Below, one piece after another: positions 43,454 through 51,975 of a stretch of 64,000 bases of DNA. Under the pieces are notes generated by a model. That model was given only the letters and a program-made list of their open reading frames with translations, was not told the DNA's origin and did no database searches. Position 1 is the stretch's first letter. Every line of letters begins with the position of its first letter. A program made the translations under genes and the position numbers. Origin of the DNA: an uncultured Pseudomonadota bacterium (GTDB lineage: Bacteria > Myxococcota_A > Bradymonadia > Bradymonadales > Bradymonadaceae). The stretch spans positions 338,792 through 402,791 of the forward strand of contig CAJXPB010000003.1 of NCBI GenBank assembly GCA_913057905.1. The letters are read 5' to 3'.

Positions 43454-44929
43454 CTACTCGCGGTAAAGAAGATACTGAATAGGTATCAACAACACTGTGT
43501 CTCGAATCAGATCGATCGGGAGTGCATAGAACCCATTCGGTATCTTCACGAGGCCAGTCAGACTACCCACGAAAATGATAATTCCGCCGATACCGCCGAA
43601 GAAAAAGCCCCGGTACCACAGCCGCTGAAGAAGCCCCACACAAAAAAAGCCGACAAATACTGCGACCATACCACCGGCAATGTAGAGGTACGCGACTGCT
43701 GTCATTCCAATCGAATTGGTATAGGCCTCGGCCTCCAAAATCTCATTGTTGTACCAACGGCCAACTTGCGGATCGGGTTTCGATCGCCAAATGGCCCGCG
43801 GAATGACAGCCATGATCGGCGACATCGCCATGTAGTAACGAAATCGACGTTCTGCACCAGGGATGTCTCCGACCGCCTTTGCGCGGACTGCCGCGGCGGC
43901 CTGTACGACGAAGCTCTGACGGGTCAAAATTGGTACGGTCACATTTCTCGCCTGCCGACTGAGGTCCGACTGAAGACTCTCCTGGCCGATTGAAACAAAA
44001 TTCTGTGTGAGCGCCCCGGCGTCTCGGGGCTCCACGCCCACTCCGCTCTGCATTCTTTGTCTGAACGGCTCTACCAATAAATACGCCGCAAAGACTCCGA
44101 CGATCGCAACGGCCACGTACCGATAGGGAAGTCGTTCCCGAGAAATGTAGTAGGTGAACCCAAGTACGATAATCGGATAGACAACCGCTGACTTCATTCC
44201 ACTCAGGAGCCCGAAGAACATTTCGAGCCCCACCAAAGTGGCCAGCAGGATCAGGCCGCTCAAGCCCGTATCCTCCGAGTAGACGAACAGCGCCGTTGGA
44301 ACAATAGCAAGCAACCCCAAATTGGACGCCAACCGGAGGTACTGGATGTAGGCCGACATCGACTGTACTGTCTCGTACTCTCCGGCGTATCCATAGGCTC
44401 CCATGAATAACATGACGAGCCGGGCGAGCAGACTCACCCCGAATAACAGCCCGACGACGGTCCAGCGAGGTCGGTTCTTTCGACGAACCACCTTTTGAAA
44501 AAAATCCCATTCACGAAGCCGCTTGGCCATCCTGTCGACAAAGGGCATATCGTGGCCGATCCACATGGCCAATGCGGCGTTATTGGCATATAAAAGCGCC
44601 CACATCAGCCACTCGAAATCGAGCAACTGATAGTTCATGAAATCTCGCGCCCGTGGGGCTTCCAACAGCAGGTAGGGGCTGGTGACAGAGAACATCAGCC
44701 AGAATGAGAATATCGTACAGAGTACAATCGGAGCGGCGAGCCAGCGAGGTTCATCCTCTCGCCAATACAAAAGGACCTGGAATCCGGAGAACACAAATAG
44801 AGCGACACAAAGGAACCAGAAGAGCGGTTCATACACTCTCCAGTGACCGAATTCGATCGACCCGTACACCAATGCTATGGTCAGTCCCCATACAAATTGA
44901 CCGATTCTTCGTGGACTACGGTTGATCAT
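43454..44929 (-). CDS. Second O-antigen polymerase-type membrane protein (Wzy-like)
   Basis: A 491-residue membrane protein with about 11 hydrophobic segments. A WRSKPDPQVGRWYNNEILEA segment sits in a large loop near residue 390, and a GYAGEYETVQSMSAYIQYLR loop lies mid-protein. This organisation fits oligosaccharide repeat-unit polymerases. It is transcribed opposite to its neighbours, starting 45 bases from the GT4 gene at 44975, which leaves little room for two separate promoters. The locus therefore encodes two polymerase-type proteins (28960 and here). Confidence 0.8.
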   Translation of the reverse strand: MINRSPRRIGQFVWGLTIALVYGSIEFGHWRVYEPLFWFLCVALFVFSGFQVLLYWREDEPRWLAAPIVLCTIFSFWLMFSVTSPYLLLEAPRARDFMNYQLLDFEWLMWALLYANNAALAMWIGHDMPFVDRMAKRLREWDFFQKVVRRKNRPRWTVVGLLFGVSLLARLVMLFMGAYGYAGEYETVQSMSAYIQYLRLASNLGLLAIVPTALFVYSEDTGLSGLILLATLVGLEMFFGLLSGMKSAVVYPIIVLGFTYYISRERLPYRYVAVAIVGVFAAYLLVEPFRQRMQSGVGVEPRDAGALTQNFVSIGQESLQSDLSRQARNVTVPILTRQSFVVQAAAAVRAKAVGDIPGAERRFRYYMAMSPIMAVIPRAIWRSKPDPQVGRWYNNEILEAEAYTNSIGMTAVAYLYIAGGMVAVFVGFFCVGLLQRLWYRGFFFGGIGGIIIFVGSLTGLVKIPNGFYALPIDLIRDTVLLIPIQYLLYRE

Positions 44930-44974
44930 TGAGGCCGAACGGTTTGAGGTACATATGAGTATGGTAGTCTAGCC

Positions 44975-46105
44975 ATGAGTTCCCAAGGTCAATCCGTCAC
45001 ACTCTGTGCCACGAGCATCTTCGACAAGCTCGGTGGTGTGCAGACCTACATGCGATTGCTCATCAGAGCCCTGGGCGATTCCGGGCGGCTGGCCCAGGTC
45101 ATTTCATACCACGATTCTCTGAAAGATGAACGGGCACTGGACTGGGCCCAAGTGTACGAGTTCGATTACTTTGGCGCGAACTCGTCGAGCGCGCTGTTCG
45201 CCAGCGAACTCATTCGTAGCGATTTGCACAGCGATTTTCTACTACTGGGTCATCTGTCGCTCGTCCCGGCGGGATGGCTTCTGGCTGAGGTTTTGGGGCA
45301 AGCATCAGACTGGGGGGTTGTTCTGCATGGTGTCGAGGCCTGGGAGGCGCAGCCCGCTACTCGTCAGCTCGCCTTTGATTCGAGACCACTCTTCATTTCG
45401 ACGACGGAATACACCGCCCGCGAATTCGCAAGCACGAACAACCTGGCAAATCCACGTAGCGGACTACTGCCCTTGGCTATCGAACCAGGTCGTTTCGAGG
45501 AGCGATGCGCGGAGGCACGTACGCCGGAGGCGTCGCTTCGAATCCTGACGGTCGGCCGGCTAGGAGTTGGTGAGCAATACAAAGGGGTCGACCACATGAT
45601 CCATGCTGTGAACCAAGCCCACGCGGAGGGTGTAGACGTCGAATACATCGTGATCGGGGACGGCAAAGACCGGCAACGGCTCGAAACTATCGTCAAAGAT
45701 GTCGATGCAGGAGACGTTGTGGAGTTCCTGGGCCACGTCAGTGACCGGAGACTCATCGAAGAGTTCGAGCGAGCCGACGTCTTTGCTATGCCCAGCTCGG
45801 GAGAGGGCTTCGGCTTGGTATATCTTGAGGCAATGCACTACGGATTGCCGTTAATTGCCTCACCTGAGGGTGGGGCTTCACATGTAATTCGCGATCAAGT
45901 GAACGGCCTCGAAGTTCAATACGGCGATGTCCGTGAGTTGGCCAACGCAATAATCGATCTCCAAGATTCCGATGTGCGTCTTCGGTTGAGTCGCGGCGCA
46001 AAACATGACGTGGAGGAACGCTTCTCCTTCGAGCGATTCCGAGAGGATCTTCTTCGGATCCTAGATTCGGGGATCCAAGCGGCTGGAGATAACCTACATG
46101 GATAA
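44975..46105 (+). CDS. Family 4 glycosyltransferase
   Basis: A 376-residue GT-B enzyme. The N-terminal FDKLGGVQTYMRLLIRALGD is a standard GT4 acceptor-domain segment. The donor domain has ILTVGRLGVGEQYKGVDHMI, the VIGDGKDRQRLE segment, FAMPSSGEGFGLVYLEAMHY with the ExFGxxxLE glutamates, and SPEGGASHVI. It is followed after six bases by the sulfotransferase gene at 46112. Sugar donor unknown. Confidence 0.92.
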   Translation: MSSQGQSVTLCATSIFDKLGGVQTYMRLLIRALGDSGRLAQVISYHDSLKDERALDWAQVYEFDYFGANSSSALFASELIRSDLHSDFLLLGHLSLVPAGWLLAEVLGQASDWGVVLHGVEAWEAQPATRQLAFDSRPLFISTTEYTAREFASTNNLANPRSGLLPLAIEPGRFEERCAEARTPEASLRILTVGRLGVGEQYKGVDHMIHAVNQAHAEGVDVEYIVIGDGKDRQRLETIVKDVDAGDVVEFLGHVSDRRLIEEFERADVFAMPSSGEGFGLVYLEAMHYGLPLIASPEGGASHVIRDQVNGLEVQYGDVRELANAIIDLQDSDVRLRLSRGAKHDVEERFSFERFREDLLRILDSGIQAAGDNLHG

Positions 46106-46111
46106 TCGCCG

Positions 46112-46996
46112 ATGCTAGACCGTACAGGACAGTGGAAAGAGCGGCTGAAACACCGGATCCGCACGCGGTTATCACCGGAATCGACGCAGACGCTCAAAAA
46201 GGTCGTCAACGGCACCGTCGAGATGGGACTCTGGGGTCGTGGGCTCCTGAAACAACTGGGGGGTGAGCATGCGACGGTTAATGTGTACCATGCTTGTATT
46301 CAGAAGACTGGGAGTCAGTGGATTAGCGCCGTCTTCCGCGATCCGAGAACGCGAGAGGCGAGCGGATTGTCCCCGTTTCCGCAGTTTCGATACGAATGGG
46401 GAGAAATGCGGACGCGGTTCCCTCCCCATACGTACGTACCAGGTCTTTACATCAGTCGCGGACTGTACGACGAAATCGAAAAACCCGAACCCTATCGAAC
46501 CATCTACGTAGTTCGGGATCCCCGCGACACGGTTGTTTCGTGGTATCATTCTATGCGTGACTCCCACCGTTTGATGGGTAAGGTCCATGAGCATCGGAGA
46601 GCCTTGGTTGAGATGTCGGTGTCGGAGGGCATCTCATACTGTATTCGGCAATTTCAACTCAAGCTTTCCTTCGTTCGAAGCTGGCTTGAGGCTGACGATG
46701 ACGCCCATGTGAAATTCGTCCGACTTGAGGACCTCGCGGACAACCCCTTCGAAGGGTACCGTGCCATCATGGACCACTGCCAGATCGATATCGGCGATGC
46801 GAAACTCGAAGAAGTGCTCAAGGACTATACGAAAGAAAAAATGCGAGAACGTGACTTGGAGGTTAGAGGGGAAGACGCCAAATCTCACTATCGAAGGGGC
46901 GGCTCCGACTGGCGCGAGGTCTTCACCGAAGAACACGAAAGGCTCTTCCGGCAGGTAAACGGGAATCTAGTTGAACTGATGGGCTACGAGTGGTGA
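46112..46996 (+). CDS. Sulfotransferase (5 of 5), Sulfotransfer_1 type
   Basis: A 294-residue protein. The PAPS loop is VYHACIQKTGSQWISAVFRD (about residues 53-72), the 3'-phosphate site is IYVVRDPRDTVVSWYHSM, and the C-terminal SHYRRGGSDWREVFTEEHER matches the RKGxxGDW region that contacts PAPS in Sulfotransfer_1 enzymes. An N-terminal basic and amphipathic extension of about 45 residues may bind membrane. The TGA overlaps the ATG of the next gene (TGATG). A sugar sulfotransferase is most likely from context. Confidence 0.9.
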   Translation: MLDRTGQWKERLKHRIRTRLSPESTQTLKKVVNGTVEMGLWGRGLLKQLGGEHATVNVYHACIQKTGSQWISAVFRDPRTREASGLSPFPQFRYEWGEMRTRFPPHTYVPGLYISRGLYDEIEKPEPYRTIYVVRDPRDTVVSWYHSMRDSHRLMGKVHEHRRALVEMSVSEGISYCIRQFQLKLSFVRSWLEADDDAHVKFVRLEDLADNPFEGYRAIMDHCQIDIGDAKLEEVLKDYTKEKMRERDLEVRGEDAKSHYRRGGSDWREVFTEEHERLFRQVNGNLVELMGYEW

Positions 46997-47772
46997 TGCC
47001 GATGGAGCCAGCAAACCCCAAAATCTCGGTCATCACGGCGGTCTACAACAACCGTTCGACCATTCGAGATACGCTCGAATCGGTCCTGGGACAGACGTAC
47101 GATCACGTCGAGTACATTGTCATCGACGGCGAGTCGGACGACGGAACCCTCGAGATCATCGAGGGATACGAGGAAAGGCTCGACACCTTTGTGAGCGAGC
47201 CGGACGACGGGATCTATTCGGCATTCAACAAAGGCGTGCAACGCAGTTCCGGCGACATTGTCGGCATCCTCAACGCCGACGACTTTTACGCCAACGAGCG
47301 AGTGCTCGCCCGCGTCGTCGAGGCTTTTGCCGAAACGGACGCCGACTGCGTCTACGGTGATTTGGTCTACGTTGACGAAGAAGACCCCGAGAAAGTCGTG
47401 CGCTACTGGGAATCAGGGGAGTATGACCCCGAACGGCTGCGCAACGGCTGGATGCCGCCGCACCCGACCTTCTTCGTCCGTCAGACGCTCTACGAGCAGT
47501 ACGGCGGATTTAGCAAAGATCTGGATATCTCCGCCGACTACGAGCTGATCATTCGGCTGCTGTATCGTCACGGTGCCGACGCCGCCTACATCCCGGAGAC
47601 GCTCGTTCGAATGCGGACGGGAGGCGCCAGCAACGCCTCCATCGGTCAGCGACTCCGTAGCCACATGCAGGACTACCGCGCCTGGCTCAAAAATGGGTTC
47701 ATTCCCAACCCCGTACGAATGTCACTGAAGCCCCTGTCGAAGATTCGCCAGTACTTCGCCTCGCCAGAATAG
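46996..47772 (+). CDS. Family 2 glycosyltransferase
   Basis: A 258-residue GT-A enzyme with ISVITAVYNNRSTIRDTLES, YIVIDGESDDGT, GIYSAFNKGVQRSSGDIVGI and the DxD-like NADDFY. It resembles the WcaA/colanic-acid-like group with the GWMPPHPTFFVRQTLYEQYG segment. ATG 46996 overlaps the stop of the previous gene and is preferred over GTG 46990. It is followed after 10 bases by a GT4 gene. Confidence 0.93.
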   Translation: MPMEPANPKISVITAVYNNRSTIRDTLESVLGQTYDHVEYIVIDGESDDGTLEIIEGYEERLDTFVSEPDDGIYSAFNKGVQRSSGDIVGILNADDFYANERVLARVVEAFAETDADCVYGDLVYVDEEDPEKVVRYWESGEYDPERLRNGWMPPHPTFFVRQTLYEQYGGFSKDLDISADYELIIRLLYRHGADAAYIPETLVRMRTGGASNASIGQRLRSHMQDYRAWLKNGFIPNPVRMSLKPLSKIRQYFASPE

Positions 47773-47782
47773 GAGCCCAGCG

Positions 47783-48970
47783 ATCTCGAAGCCGCGCATC
47801 CTCGTTCCCATTGGAGTCTACCTTCCAGCCCACTCCGGCGGAGGGCCGATCCGTTCCATCTCGAACATGGTCGAAGCCCTCTCCGAAGACTTCGACTTCC
47901 GCGTCCTGACGGACGCCGAAAATCTGGACGAAGCCTCCTCTGAAGAACAGTACGGCACCGAAGAGTGGCGCCGCATTCGGGACGCACAGGTTCGGTACGT
48001 CTCCTCTGGCGAGCAGCGATTGGACCGCCTGGCTCGGTACATCGCCTCGTTGGAATTTGACCTGATCTACTTGAACGCCTTCTTCCCAACCCCGTTCACG
48101 TTGCCGGTTCTGGCGCTCAACCGACTCGGTTACCTGGAGGACACTCCCGTAGTCATAGCCCCACGCGGGCAGCTCTACGAAGGAGCACTAAACAAGAAGA
48201 GCTACAAGAAGGCTCCGTTCCTGAAGTTTGCCCAGTTGACCGGGCTGTACGAGGGACTCCACTGGCATGCGACCAGCCAAGCCGAAGCCGAGCAAATCCG
48301 CCGGGCTATGGGCGCCGAGAAACCCATCTCGATTGCGCCGAATCTGGGAACCATGCCGGATCCTTCGGAGGTTGCGGACGCTGACTGGGATTCAAACCGC
48401 GAGGGCCCGCTGCGGGTGATTTTTTTATCGCGAATCTCGCCCAAAAAGAACCTTTTGGGAGCCATCGAAATTCTAAACGAGTGGGGGCGGCCGGCAGTCT
48501 TCGATATATACGGCCCCATCTCGGATGAATCGTACTGGGAGGCATGCCGACGCCAGATCGAAAAGGCTCCTAAACACCTGCAGATTACACATCACGGCTC
48601 GATTCCCCACGACGAGGTATTCGAGGCCTTCGCAAGCCACAATTTATTTCTGTTCCCCACCCACGGAGAAAACTACGGCCACGTGATCTTCGAATCTCTG
48701 GCAGCCGGGTGTCCCGTACTCGTCAGCCAGACCACACCATGGCGCGATCTTGAAGAAGTGGGAGCGGGATGGGACGTTCCACTGGAAGATACCGAAGAAT
48801 TCTGCCGCAGGCTCGACCAAGCCGCCGACGCCGACCCGCCGGAATGGAACGAATGCCGCAAAGACGCCCGTGAGTTCGCATTGGACGAGGATCGCATCGA
48901 GCGAGACATCGACGATCTTCGCCAAGTGTTTATGGATGCCCTAAGCGACCACCCCGGGGAAGGCCGATGA
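47783..48970 (+). CDS. Family 4 glycosyltransferase, apparent ATC start codon
   Basis: A 395-residue GT-B enzyme if it starts at ATC 47783. The N-terminal sequence then reads (M)SKPRILVPIGVYLPAHSGGG followed by PIRSISNMVEAL, which is exactly the expected acceptor-domain start of GT4 enzymes. There is no ATG, GTG, TTG or CTG in this frame between the in-frame stop upstream and ATG 47867; using the latter would delete the first beta-strand and the conserved GGGPIRS loop. AGGAG lies seven bases before the ATC, the ideal spacing. The donor domain has VIFLSRISPKKNLLGAIE and PTHGENYGHVIFESLAAGCP. The stop overlaps the next gene (ATGA). Confidence 0.85.
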   Translation: MSKPRILVPIGVYLPAHSGGGPIRSISNMVEALSEDFDFRVLTDAENLDEASSEEQYGTEEWRRIRDAQVRYVSSGEQRLDRLARYIASLEFDLIYLNAFFPTPFTLPVLALNRLGYLEDTPVVIAPRGQLYEGALNKKSYKKAPFLKFAQLTGLYEGLHWHATSQAEAEQIRRAMGAEKPISIAPNLGTMPDPSEVADADWDSNREGPLRVIFLSRISPKKNLLGAIEILNEWGRPAVFDIYGPISDESYWEACRRQIEKAPKHLQITHHGSIPHDEVFEAFASHNLFLFPTHGENYGHVIFESLAAGCPVLVSQTTPWRDLEEVGAGWDVPLEDTEEFCRRLDQAADADPPEWNECRKDAREFALDEDRIERDIDDLRQVFMDALSDHPGEGR

Positions 48971-49884
48971 CCGAGCCGACCGTTGCCGTCGTCATCCTCA
49001 CCTACAACGAGGAACGTCACATTGAGCGGTGTATCGAAAGTGTCGTTCCCTTTGCCGACGAGATCCACGTCGTCGACTCGTTCTCGGAAGACCGCACCAT
49101 CGAATTGGCACGAGAGCGGGGCGCTGCGGTCGTGGAGCACGAATTCCAAAACCAAGCCCAACAATTCAATTGGGCACTCGACAATCTGCAGATCGACTCT
49201 GACTGGATTCTTCGCCTCGACGCCGATGAATATGCCGATCGAACTTTTCGGACCGAGGTGCTCGACTTTCTGAGCACGGTCGACGCCGATGTCGACGGAG
49301 TTTATGTGCGCCGGCAAATTCACTTTCTGGGCAAATGGATTGAACATGGCGGTGTGTACCCGCAATGGGTCTTGCGGCTGTTTCGAAATGGCCGCGGCCA
49401 CATGGAGCCGCGTTGGATGGACGAACATCTTGTAGTCGAGGGCGAAGAGGCTCGTTTCGACGCAGACATCATCGACGACAACAAACGCCCCCTCGGATGG
49501 TGGATCGACAAACACAACCGTTATTCGACCCGTGAGGCAATCGAACTACTCGACAAAGAATACGGCATCCTTCAGCGGCACACCGACGATGAGAATGCCG
49601 TAGAATCCGACGTACTCGGCGATCAAGTAGAGCGACGTCGATATTTGAAGAATGCCTACAACCGAGCGCCGAAGTTCTTTCGCGCATTTATCTACTTTGT
49701 AATTCGGTATTTCGTCCGTGGCGGATTCCTCGACGGCACCCGAGGATTGATTTGGCATTTCTTGCAGGCTGGATGGTATCGATTCTTGGTAGACGCGAAG
49801 GTTGACGAAATCAAACGAGCGGCCGGCGACGATCCCGAATCGATCCGACAGTTCATCCGCGACGAATACGGCCACGACGTCTAG
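48967..49884 (+). CDS. Family 2 glycosyltransferase, WaaE/KdtX-like
   Basis: A 305-residue enzyme. VAVVILTYNEERHIERCIES, then EIHVVDSFSEDRTIELARE, QQFNWALDN and the RLDADEY motif are the hallmark of the lipopolysaccharide-core beta-glycosyltransferase group (WaaE-like), including the GGVYPQWVLRLFRNGRG segment. The C-terminal helix is amphipathic. ATG 48967 overlaps the stop of the preceding GT4 gene. It lies immediately upstream of the GDP-fucose genes. Confidence 0.92.
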   Translation: MTEPTVAVVILTYNEERHIERCIESVVPFADEIHVVDSFSEDRTIELARERGAAVVEHEFQNQAQQFNWALDNLQIDSDWILRLDADEYADRTFRTEVLDFLSTVDADVDGVYVRRQIHFLGKWIEHGGVYPQWVLRLFRNGRGHMEPRWMDEHLVVEGEEARFDADIIDDNKRPLGWWIDKHNRYSTREAIELLDKEYGILQRHTDDENAVESDVLGDQVERRRYLKNAYNRAPKFFRAFIYFVIRYFVRGGFLDGTRGLIWHFLQAGWYRFLVDAKVDEIKRAAGDDPESIRQFIRDEYGHDV

Positions 49885-49923
49885 GTCGACCCGGGCCCCA
49901 TCAACCAAAAGGAACATTTTCCG

Positions 49924-51018
49924 ATGAGCGGCGAAGCACCAACAGCATTCGTAACCGGAATTACCGGACAAGACGGCTCCTACCTCGGCGAACTACTCCT
50001 TGAGAAGGGCTACCACGTCCACGGCCTCATGCGGCGCTCGAGCACGTTTAGCACCGACCGCATCGAGCACATCTACCAGGACCCGCACACCGAGAATCAG
50101 CGGCTCTTTTTACACTACGGCGATCTGACAGATTCGTCGAACTTATCGCGACTCGTCGAGCGAATTCAGCCCGACGAAATCTACAATCTGGCCGCCCAGA
50201 GCCATGTGAAGGTCTCGTTCGAGGTTCCAGAATACACGGCTCAGGTCGACGCCCTGGGCACGCTTCGCTTGCTCGACGCCATCAAAGAGACCGGGGTCGA
50301 CACGCGATTTTACCAGGCCTCGACCAGCGAGCTCTACGGAGATGTCGTCGAGTCTCCTCAGGACGAAGATACGCCGTTTCGGCCGCAGTCTCCCTACGCC
50401 ACCGCGAAGCTCTACGCCTATTGGGCCACGAGGAATTATCGCGAATCCTACGACATTCACGCCTCCAACGGCATCCTCTTCAATCACGAGAGCCCTCGGC
50501 GCGGAAAGCGATTCGTGACCCGGAAGATCACGCGGGCCGTGGCACGTATAAAACATGGACTGCAGGACCGGCTTTATCTGGGAAACCTCGACGCCAAACG
50601 CGACTGGGGTTTCGCGCCAGAGTACGTGGAGGCCATGTGGATGATGCTCCAGCAGGACGAACCCGACGACTTCGTCATTGCCACGGGCGAGACGCACACC
50701 GTACGCGAGTTCGCCACTGCTGCGTTTGAGGCGGCCGACGTCCCGATCGAGTGGGAAGGTGCCGGGACCGAAGAAAAGGGCTATGACGCCAAGTCCGGCG
50801 ACCTGCTTGTGGAAGTGGACCCCGAATATTTTCGCCCGGCAGAAGTGGAGTTGCTGATCGGAGACGCCTCGAAGGCCAAGGAAGAAATTGGCTGGGAGGC
50901 CTCCACAAAGTTCGGCAAGCTCGTCGAGATCATGGTCGATCACGACATCAACATGGTCGGCCGCTTGGTCACCCTGCGTGACGCCGGATACGACGTCATT
51001 GAACGTGGACTGGACTGA
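49924..51018 (+). CDS. gmd: GDP-mannose 4,6-dehydratase
   Basis: A 364-residue extended [22 protein letters not shown] is the NADP loop, and [15 protein letters not shown] follows. The catalytic Thr/Glu lie in [10 protein letters not shown] and the YxxxK in [28 protein letters not shown] and [20 protein letters not shown] are Gmd-specific. It converts GDP-mannose to GDP-4-keto-6-deoxymannose. It lies 10 bases upstream of the fucose synthase gene. Confidence 0.97.
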   Translation: MSGEAPTAFVTGITGQDGSYLGELLLEKGYHVHGLMRRSSTFSTDRIEHIYQDPHTENQRLFLHYGDLTDSSNLSRLVERIQPDEIYNLAAQSHVKVSFEVPEYTAQVDALGTLRLLDAIKETGVDTRFYQASTSELYGDVVESPQDEDTPFRPQSPYATAKLYAYWATRNYRESYDIHASNGILFNHESPRRGKRFVTRKITRAVARIKHGLQDRLYLGNLDAKRDWGFAPEYVEAMWMMLQQDEPDDFVIATGETHTVREFATAAFEAADVPIEWEGAGTEEKGYDAKSGDLLVEVDPEYFRPAEVELLIGDASKAKEEIGWEASTKFGKLVEIMVDHDINMVGRLVTLRDAGYDVIERGLD

Positions 51019-51027
51019 GGTACAGAG

Positions 51028-51975
51028 ATGGCAGATACCGATTACCGAATGACCCCCGACGACACCGTCTACCTGGCCGGACACACAGGCCTCGTGGGCT
51101 CGGCGATTGCCAAACGGCTCGGCGAGGCCGGCTACGACGATGTAATCGCGCGGCGTAGCTCGGAACTCGACCTTCGAAATCAGGCGGCCGTCAATCGTCT
51201 TTTTGAGGAGGAATCGCCAGATGTAGTGATTCTGGCGGCTGCAAAGGTGGGAGGCATCCTCGCCAATGACACGTACCGCGGGGATTTCATCCGGGATAAC
51301 CTGCAGATCCAAACCAACGTCATCGACGCCGCGCAACGCCACGATGTCGAACGCTTGCTGTTTCTAGGCTCGAGCTGCATCTACCCGCGTGAGTGTCCGC
51401 AGCCAATGAAAGAGCAGCACCTGCTCCAGGGTCCCCTCGAGCCAACGAACGAGCCCTACGCCATCGCCAAGATTGCGGGAATCAAGACGTGTGAGGCGCT
51501 CAACGACCAGTATGACACAAAGTACCTGAGCGTTATGCCGACCAACCTATATGGGCCGCGCGACGACTTCGACCTGGTGACCAGCCACGTTCTGCCCGCC
51601 TTCATTCACAAGTTTCACCGCGCGAAGGTCGAGGACCGGACGGCAGTCACGATCTGGGGAACTGGCGAGCCACGGCGCGAGTTTCTGCACGTCGACGACC
51701 TAGCAGACGCGTGTCTCTTCTTGTTGGAGCAGACTGACCGTACCGAACTCGTGAACATCGGTGTTGGCGAAGATATCTCCATCGCCGAACTGGCCCGGCT
51801 AGTTGCCGATGTCGTCGGGTTTGACGGCGAGATCGAACGCGACCTGTCCAAACCCGACGGCACGCCGCGAAAGCTGTTGGACGTCTCCGAGATGGAGAAC
51901 CTGGGCTGGACGGCTTCGATCGGTCTGCGCGAGGGGATCGAACAGACCTACGAATGGTTTAAGAACAACTACTGA
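51028..51975 (+). CDS. fcl: GDP-L-fucose synthase
   Basis: A 315-residue SDR epimerase/reductase. The NADPH loop is LAGHTGLVGSAIAKRL. LFLGSSCIYPRECPQPMKE, the YxxxK in EPYAIAKIAGIK and the NLYGPRDDFD segment are typical of Fcl/WcaG. It converts the Gmd product to GDP-L-fucose. Its last seven bases overlap the end of the convergent ugd gene. Confidence 0.97.
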   Translation: MADTDYRMTPDDTVYLAGHTGLVGSAIAKRLGEAGYDDVIARRSSELDLRNQAAVNRLFEEESPDVVILAAAKVGGILANDTYRGDFIRDNLQIQTNVIDAAQRHDVERLLFLGSSCIYPRECPQPMKEQHLLQGPLEPTNEPYAIAKIAGIKTCEALNDQYDTKYLSVMPTNLYGPRDDFDLVTSHVLPAFIHKFHRAKVEDRTAVTIWGTGEPRREFLHVDDLADACLFLLEQTDRTELVNIGVGEDISIAELARLVADVVGFDGEIERDLSKPDGTPRKLLDVSEMENLGWTASIGLREGIEQTYEWFKNNY

